A stretch of 64,000 nt of DNA. It comes from Cyathus striatus. Taxonomy: Eukaryota > Basidiomycota > Agaricomycetes > Agaricales > Nidulariaceae. Shown here piece after piece: positions 57,356-64,000 of this stretch; within the stretch, counting starts at the first letter, position 1; the number at the start of each line of letters is the position of its first letter. A program made the translations under genes and the position numbers. The notes under the pieces were generated by a model. The model was not told where the DNA came from. It made no database searches and was given only the letters and a program-made list of their open reading frames with translations. The stretch spans positions 4,814,749 to 4,878,748 of the forward strand of contig JAOVFP010000009.1 in assembly GCA_025738555.1 (NCBI GenBank), in the 5' to 3' direction.

Positions 57356-58814
57356 CGGTGATTTTTATACATAATTGCACTGTAATTACAGTGCAATCGT
57401 AATGTATAGATCACTGTAGTTACAGTGGCAGCCTGGTATTATTAAGCATAATGAAAGTCCGTATCTAAGCGTGCTGATACACGTGTTCCCAGAAGCTGAT
57501 GTACATGCATCCTTAGCAACAGATTATTAATCGCGCCCTTTCCCGCCCTTCGCGCGATATTTCCCAAAGAAACGGTTTTCATTTACTTTGGTCGGGATTG
57601 ATTACATTTGTAATGGGCTTCTTTAAACCTTCGTTTGCTTCCCTCCTTTAATTGAAATAAAAACATATGGTGGAATTAGAAATAACATACATTACTATAT
57701 ATTATGACTTAGCACACCTCTATATGAATGCACAGTGTACATCTATGTTTATATTAGGGCTAATAGCATTCTGAATCAATGCTTCGACATCTCTAAACAG
57801 AAAGAATGTTTATTTCTGTTGGCTGTCAAGAACAAACAAAGCTAATAGTAACGACATATATCGAACATTCTACACTACAGCAGAGTAAATTAATACCAGA
57901 AATGCGTTGATATACTTTTATCAGTGTCAAATTAATTTCGGAGCTACCGAGGTAGGTCCTCAGCATCTGTTTTAACGAAATTCCATATATATTAAAGCAA
58001 TAAGTTCATAAGACTTTGGAGTTTCGTCAGACCGAAACTCAGGGTGGTCCTATTGGCTTTATAAGTTGCATTATTAATCTTTCATAACTAAAATATTATA
58101 CAATTTGCAAAATTTATAAGAGATTTCATTCAAGGAATGGCTATAAATCAATTGTTTTCACTATTCCGAAACCTCCGTATGATACGGCATCCGGCGAGAT
58201 GGATTCTTTATATCACGTGAAGACATCTATCACCGATATCTTCGAACTTCGAAGGTGATCTTGCTTCGGATATTCCCGGACCCTGATGAAAGGATTCCGC
58301 CCTGCCGCCCAACGACCCCGCCCTATTCCACTACATCCCCAGCCCTCCATATTTCTACAATACATATGCCTTTATAGATAGGAATAAAATATTTACTGAA
58401 TTAGCATTGTATTTATAGCTTGTCAGACGTGAAACAATCAATTAACTGAGTTAAGTCTAAAATAACGAAATTTCAAGTTTTTGGAAAACATACTACAAAT
58501 TGGAAACATACCAAATTTACAAATGGCACTCCGAATTTCAGAATGTGGGCGGAAACTAATTACATAAGTTTTATTTAGAAGTGTCGGGATGTTATAACAC
58601 GAGGCACGAGCCTCAAGGGCGGTCGCGTGCACTACTGTGTATAGATGTAGTACTCGTTGCGGTAATTTGTGCGGCGCACCTAGATCTATCGGGTACACGC
58701 ATCGATGTGAGTGTGTAGTTTACTTTCAGTTATGTAAGTACATATACTGTAACTACAGTCAGGTATACATAATGCTCCCACTGTAATTACCGTGAATTAT
58801 TATAAAGATCACCG
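57356..58814. mobile_element. 1.46-kb element with ~75-bp imperfect TIRs built of palindromes
   Basis: The left end CGGTGATTTTTATA and right end (reverse complement CGGTGATCTTTATA) continue as inverted repeats for about 75 bp on each side. Both include the self-complementary core CTGTAATTACAG/CTGTAGTTACAG. ATTGCACTGTAATTACAGTGCAAT at 57374-57397 is a perfect 24-bp palindrome. The interior is AT-rich with no transposase frame, so it is a non-autonomous element. No convincing target duplication was seen. It abuts the 3' end of the SET pseudogene. Confidence 0.65.
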
Positions 58815-58817
58815 CAT

Positions 58818-61499
58818 CTAGTGCTCGACGTCACCATCTCCAGACGCAGACAGCTCCTCCATGGGTATCGGTGGATAGTCATGCGGCGTCAAAGCCACCG
58901 TAAGCGTATTCGGCGATGACATTTCCACCTCCGCCTCCGCCTCTTCTTCCTCTTCCTCCTCCTTCGGCAACTGGCTGACCTCCAATGAACCTTTATGCGT
59001 AAACGCGCTCCAGCTCATCTGAGGCGACCCCAAACCTTCCTCCGCGCCACGATCGACGTCCACAGCTCTCTCCTTGCCTTTGCCCTTCCCGAGCCCCAGT
59101 CCAACTCCCAGTGTTTCCGAAATCGACGCATTATTCGAGCCAATGACAGCGTAAGCGCCCGTGACTGGCATTACCATCGACAACCTGGCAAAGCGCATCG
59201 AGGACGACGTCGCGGGAGGTGGGGAAAGTGGGAGTGTATCGAGCTAGACTGTCAAAGGGCCAGCAGCCGCTACATCACCTACAGAAAGAGGTTAACAAAG
59301 GGTACGGGCACGAGCATTAACAACTTACCCTTCTCGGTGCCAGTATCACCATCCATGACCTCAACTCGAAACTAATCAATCAAGTGATCTGCAAAGGCGA
59401 CGATGAGAAACGATAGATTACAACTAACGAAAAACGTACCATTCCTCCGATGGAAAATCGGTCAAGACTTGCCATCCGTGTCACCCACTGGTTCTTCTTC
59501 CTCTTTCTCTGTGCCTGCACCATCCTTCAACCCTTCCGGCAGCTTCATCCCCAGCCTCGATCCCAACAGCAGCACAGCAGCACCCTCCCCTCCCCCCCCC
59601 TCAATTCCCAACAGCCATCGGTAGTTAGAACCACTTCTTCCTCATCTTGGGAGGAACAAGCGGCGACGCGGGTAACTCGTCTTCCATGTCCATCATCTGA
59701 TCTTGACACACCGAGCGAGGAGACTTTGAAGGAGGGCGTATCCTAATTCACCGAACTGGAGAACCTGTAAGAGAGGGTTAGCAACACGAGCGAGTGATTT
59801 GTGTACCACAACAAAGGCGAAAAGAAAGAAGGAAATAGGTCTTACCATCACGCTTATCCTCCTCCGCCCTCTCAACACGCACAACAACGCCTTTCCTCCT
59901 GTCCCTCCCCTTCCTCGTTTGCTTCTTCCTACTGCGCCCATTAACAACCTTCCCTTTCTTCTTCTTCCCTCTTCCTCGTACTCCTTCTCCGTCCTCTCTC
60001 CCCTTCCCCTTCCTCCGGCTCATCAACACACATCTCGACTCGACTCAACCCACCCGAAAAAGGGACCCTCTCCCTGGTCTTGAACCCCCTCCGATGACCA
60101 GTGAGCGGTCCCAGATCCACCCCTTCCGCTTTCTCTCCAGCAGCGGTACCTGAAGCAGGAAACGCAGATCCAGAAATGGAAGAAACGACTTTCTCGTTGA
60201 CGAATGCTGCCATTTGAACTAGGGCGCAGTCTTTTGCGCGTGCGCCGCATGAGCATGTTGTGAATGTAGATGAGAGGAGGTGGAGGATGTTGGCTATATG
60301 TTGGCGGAGGTGGGCGTATTGCTGTGGGCTGGTTGGTTGGGCGGTGGTTGGTTGTGGGTTTGAGGTGGGGTAGGTGATGGAGTAGTTGGTGGTGGTGGTG
60401 CGGTTGAAAGTGGTGGTGGTGCGGCTGTTGGATGTGGTAGTGCGGTTGAAGGTGGTGGTGTTGGAACCGTTGAAGGTGGTGGAACAGTTGTCGCACTCGG
60501 CACATTCGCAGTCAATGGAGAAACAGGCGCCAAAGCAGAAAAGGAAGAAAAAACGGCAAGCTAGCGTATCGGTAAATCAAACCTCCCATCCAATATTCAA
60601 AAGACAACTCACGGGGACATCTCCGGACTCTCAATCAACGCCAGAAACTATGAATCGCATTCCCATCGTCCCACTCCCAACCAAACACAACCTCGTTGGC
60701 CTTCAAATCCCTCACAGCGAAAATCCCAAACGAAAGCGCCGTATCACCCTCCTTCTTCGCCTTTTCAGGGCAAAGGATAGGACGAATGACGGCGTTAGGT
60801 CTGCATCCACTTCGTACGAAACGGCCTTTGCTGCCGGACACACGAGCGTTGAGGGCAACGTCCAAAGGCGGCCCTACGAGATGTACGAAAGGGCGCGGCA
60901 TACCCAGATGCGCGTATCCATTGAGTGGGTCGGAGAGGTACGACGATAGGGGTGTAATACGACTCGTATACAGGGTAATGAACGATTGCATCTTGATAGG
61001 CTGCACTGTGTGCACCACGTATAAAGGTGGCCGAATCGAGAGGTGCGAGTGGAGGCTTATGTATGGTGGAACTGACGTAGGCGGGAGGGGTTGGAGATGG
61101 ATTTGAATGTCTTAGGATTCTGATGGTGAGACGGGGACGGGGATGGGGGAAGGTCGTGGGGGATGGGTGGGACGGTTGATGAGGAGGCTGCTGCAGTGGT
61201 TGGGGAACGCGCGATTGAGATTCGGCATCCCGAGCTCCCCCTCCCCGGCGTTTCCAGTCTACGCCTGAACTCCTCCTATTCCTCCCAGTGGTAGCAACGC
61301 CCTCCTGCTCCAAGACAGACCCCCACCGCATCATCTGCACCCTAACTGCCTTCTCCCTATCAAACTCGCAGAGGACAGCATGCTCTAGCTACTCTTTTTT
61401 GTATGAGTGGGATCTAGAAGGGTTAGTATTAGGGTTAGTATTGCGAGATGAGAGAGAATAGAAAGACGCACTTTGAGATTCTGAGGTTGTTTGAGACAT
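58818..61499 (-). pseudogene. SET-domain (Set3-like) gene, largest copy (fragment F), degenerate
   Basis: The ATG at 61499 starts MSQTTSESQS, followed by a stop before QMMRWGSVLEQEGV. The SET region is split by a frame shift: SATFIRGAHSAAYQDAI, then FVHLVGPPLDVALNARV, GRFVRSGCRPNAVIRPILC, SFGIFAVRDLKANEVVFGWE with WDDGNAIH (one Glu codon fewer than in fragment E). Next come a P-rich linker, NEKVVSSISGSAFPASGTAA, a basic nuclear-type stretch (SRKKQTRKGRDRRKG), DMEDELPASPLVPPKMRKKW and AYAVIGSNNASISETLGVGL, ending DGDVEH at 58818. SET proteins of this type act in chromatin regulation. This copy cannot make one. It appears to be the best template for fragments A to E. Confidence 0.75.
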
Positions 61500-61878
61500 T
61501 GTGGAACTTTGGTGTGAGTAGGGTCTAGAGGTGGATGTAAGAGGCGGAGAAGAACAGTGGTGTCGATGGTCTTCGGGGGTTCGCTAAGATCGAATGATGC
61601 GGTATAGTCGAGCCCTGGTCAAGTCGAGCTGAGAAGGCATATGTCATAGATGGGGGAGATGACGATGAGAGTGAGTTGTGATGGAGAGGAGGGTGTGGAT
61701 GAAGATGACTGTCGTTCGTCTCCCCAACCTGAGGTATCACCGTGACGTGACGTTTCTAAATTTAGGCATATTCCCACACTAGGCTTCGGACATGAGTTGG
61801 AAAAAGTGTGTATGACTATGTACTCGAGAAGGTATGGTTTATGGAGTTGCAATGTCTACAGGTTCACCCGATCGAATT
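61500..61878. other. Upstream region of the SET pseudogene
   Basis: It is shared with 9.8-10.16 kb and in part with 35.5-35.7 kb (AGATGGGGGAGATGACGATG and following), so the duplicated unit includes promoter sequence. Confidence 0.5.
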
Positions 61879-63361
61879 TCATCCCCGGAATTCACGCTCC
61901 CAACTGCTGCATGAATATCTGAACTCGACGCCTGTTATGGTGTTGTTCGTCGACAAGTCACGTAGTTCTCGACGTGCATTCAGCGCAGTCATAAATGCAT
62001 TAGCATATCTAATTAGTAGCGTAACGAAAAATAATGTTATATAATAGAATCAACGACTTACACAATATAGAGGAGAATCATACTAGATTTATTATAAGTG
62101 TTGTTGCATGTTAAAATGAATGATATAACTTACAAACAAAGGTCGAAGTTAGTTTCCGAGTAGCCAATAAATGTTACGAGCACAGCCGTTGCCATCATGG
62201 AAGTCGGCAGACCGGTCTCGAGAGCTGTCGCAATGAGCTTATTCAGCAGTTTCGATATGCCCTTCAATGTCGACCGTTCACTGCGGGCTTGGAAAAGCTG
62301 TTGTGCAGATTGTTAGAGAGAACGATTTGCAACAGTTTGATGCTTACCAGAGTGGACATCGTAATAGTAATTATTACGTTGCATGTTAAACCGCCGATGA
62401 GCCACAGCTAGAAAACGAATTAGACAAGGAAATGTTGGGAAAAAAAAATGCTCACAGTAGTCAGCGTATTAAAAGAATGTTTAGCTGAAAGTCTCCGGCC
62501 TGCGATATTAAACTGGACGGAGAAACATGGGACAAGGAGAGGCGATTATTAAACGGCGATACGTACACGTATAAAGTCAGCGGTCGCACTAATGAATTGA
62601 GTAAGGGAAAGCTATAAAAGCAAGCGAATGAGCGTTATCCTTCATGGATAAAACATGGCTTACAGAGTAAACGAATGCACAGATGTAGAAAACAGTCTTG
62701 CTGGATCTTCGAAGCATGCGCATTCGCCTGTATGATGCAATGTTAATATGTCTAAATTGAAATAACAACATTCATACCACCCAAGGAAGAAATGGACAAT
62801 GGTAGAAACTATGTGGAGTATCGGATCAATTTGACCGGTTACAGAACAGATTTCGTACCAAATGCAATCGTCGGGGAAGGTAATGTTGACCATATTGGAA
62901 TAGGTGGAGGCGGACCGCTGACGACGCGACATCTAATTATAAAGAAACGCCACACTATAAACATCGCAAGGCCGGAGAAAACTACCGTTGTGAATATCAC
63001 GATCATGACTACATAGTACAACTATAATCAGAGGTATAACTTAAGGGGAAATAAGAACCACTCACCAAATATGCGAATGAACAGACGATCTTTGAGTCTG
63101 TACACAGTAAAGTACTTGACCAGTTGTAAAACAAAGACACCGGTAAGTGCCCAATATCCTGCGAATCCGAAAAGCTGAAATCACAGAATAAGTGACACCT
63201 AAGAATAAATAATGTTCACGAAACGTACAACAGGTAATCCCCTACAGGATTGTATTAAGTCCGGATGCAATGTAACAGAAGACGAACGACTTACTCGTAT
63301 GGGGTCATCGCCATCACCTCACTTATTCCTGGCCCATCAGATTGACCTTGGGTGGCGGCCA
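61879..63361 (-). CDS. DUF6534-type multi-pass membrane protein (copy 3), subtelomeric
   Basis: ATG at 63361 (MAATQGQSDGPGISEVMAMT). Exons follow with LFGFAGYWALTGVFVLQLVK plus YFTVYRLKDRLFIRIF, a helix VIFTTVVFSGLAMFIVWRFF, MLRRSSKTVFYICAFVYS, FNIAGRRLSAKHSFNTLTTV, LWLIGGLTCNVIITITMSTL, LFQARSERSTLKGISKLLNK, ALETGLPTSMMATAVLVTFI, then YANAFMTALNARRELRDLST and a TGA at 61879-61881. It shares the late GGL(I/T)C(D/N)(I/V)(L/I)IT(V/I)TM block with copy 2 and has short introns between segments. It looks intact and is the last gene before the telomere (~540 bp from the repeat array). Function unknown. Confidence 0.7.
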
Positions 63362-63903
63362 TGTTATATTGGAACTTGAAGGAAGTGGATAAAGAGAGTG
63401 GTGAATATAAATGAAAGTAATGGCACGCTGTGCCAGTAAGCACACTAGTTGGCGTCGTCGACGTTCTATATAGTGGAGGATGAGAGGAAAGACACCCTGG
63501 TTGCTGGAAGGATGGGCGAGCTCCCCTGATAGTGAGGATCCTGTGCAAGTCCCTGTAGAAGCAAGTAATTCAATGTACTTACGACGCGGCAGCCCAGCCA
63601 AAACTAACTGCAATTGGGATCATGGTTCTCCTTTTTAGTTGAACTGGCTATAAATCGAAGGTGTTCATTGATGCGACGCGTGGCGGGGACCTGGGGTCGG
63701 GTGGCAATTATGGCATGTGATTTGGCTCCAGTTTTTAGTATGAGCAGGCGCTGTGGATCAGATTCACAGAATATATATAATTGATTAATTCAGATGTGGG
63801 CTCACCAACTACTTTCGGAATGTGTAAAGTTGTGATTACATAGATGATGGAAGTACTGACTGTGAGGAAGGAAGAACTGCTGCTCAATGCTCATAGGTCG
63901 GGA
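63362..63903. other. Subtelomeric spacer
   Basis: Unique-looking sequence between the last gene and the telomere repeats. No gene or subtelomeric satellite was recognised. Confidence 0.5.
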
Positions 63904-64000
63904 GGGTTAGGGTTAGGGTTAGGGTTAGGGTTAGGGTTAGGGTTAGGGTTAGGGTTAGGGTTAGGGTTAGGGTTAGGTTAGGTTAGGGTTAGGGTTAGGG
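63904..64000 (+). repeat. Telomere repeat array (TTAGGG)n
   Basis: About 16 units of TTAGGG run to the window edge in the 3'-end (G-rich) orientation expected at a right chromosome end. Two shortened TTAGG units interrupt it at ~63974-63986. Confidence 0.98.

Noticed and set aside
1..64000. tRNA, rRNA and CRISPR-like arrays
   Set aside because: No tRNA-like T-loop context or rRNA sequence was recognised, and no regularly spaced direct repeats were seen; CRISPR is not expected in a fungal chromosome.

Overview
This is a chromosome end from a filamentous basidiomycete, most likely an agaricomycete. The last ~100 bases are (TTAGGG)n running off the right edge. The genes have many short introns (about 50-65 nt, GT...AG), and the recognisable families (DUF6534 membrane proteins, DUF6532, CFEM, a fungal MULE-type transposase) are agaricomycete families. 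The window is subtelomeric: a few intact genes sit among transposon remains, decayed copies of ordinary genes and repeated pieces.

Layout from left to right. 0.4-2.0 kb: a DUF6534 membrane protein gene. 3.4-6.7 kb: the first head-to-head pair of a small unknown protein (-) and a PD-(D/E)XK nuclease-like protein (+). 9.4-18.7 kb: pseudogenes (SET-gene 5' fragment, mitochondrial Lon protease, CFEM tail fragment, proline-rich SET-gene fragment). 18.7-21.4 kb: gene-poor. 21.4-24.6 kb: the second pair, with an 834-bp Tc1/mariner-pogo-like element inside the shared promoter. 25.3-26.2 kb: an intact Ras GTPase gene whose reading frame needs a 2-nt exon. 27.1-28.9 kb: decayed CFEM gene. 29.1-33.7 kb: a 965-aa multi-domain gene (two N-terminal repeats, P-loop NTPase, C-terminal QxK nuclease-like domain) facing a short divergent paralogue of its N-terminus. 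33.8-38.4 kb: saccharopine reductase (LYS9) pseudogene fused to SET-gene pieces, plus a C-rich satellite-like tract. 38.4-42.7 kb: an apparently intact MULE-type transposase lying between two halves of one SET-gene copy. 43.9-45.5 kb: second DUF6534 gene. 45.7-47.6 kb: element with ~215-bp inverted ends. 47.8-50.1 kb: the third and cleanest nuclease/partner pair. 51.0-57.3 kb: a MITE and pseudogenes of a Ste6-like ABC transporter, an IML2/TTC39-like protein and a DUF6532-like protein. 57.4-58.8 kb: palindrome-rich TIR element. 58.8-61.5 kb: largest SET-domain pseudogene. 61.9-63.4 kb: third DUF6534 gene. Then the telomere.

The most interesting content is the nuclease set. Three loci pair a small protein of 158-177 aa with a nuclease-like protein of roughly 350-380 aa, always divergently. 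Once the pogo-like insertion is subtracted, pairs 2 and 3 have almost the same intergenic length (524 and 523 bp), so the two-gene unit looks inherited as a module. A fourth locus carries the nuclease-like fold fused to a P-loop NTPase. I infer, without direct evidence, a selfish or conflict-type system such as a killer/antidote, mobile-element defence, or CRN-like effector. By contrast the housekeeping-type genes (Lon, LYS9, Ste6-like, IML2-like, SET) are broken copies, and the SET gene has been scattered into at least six mosaic pieces.
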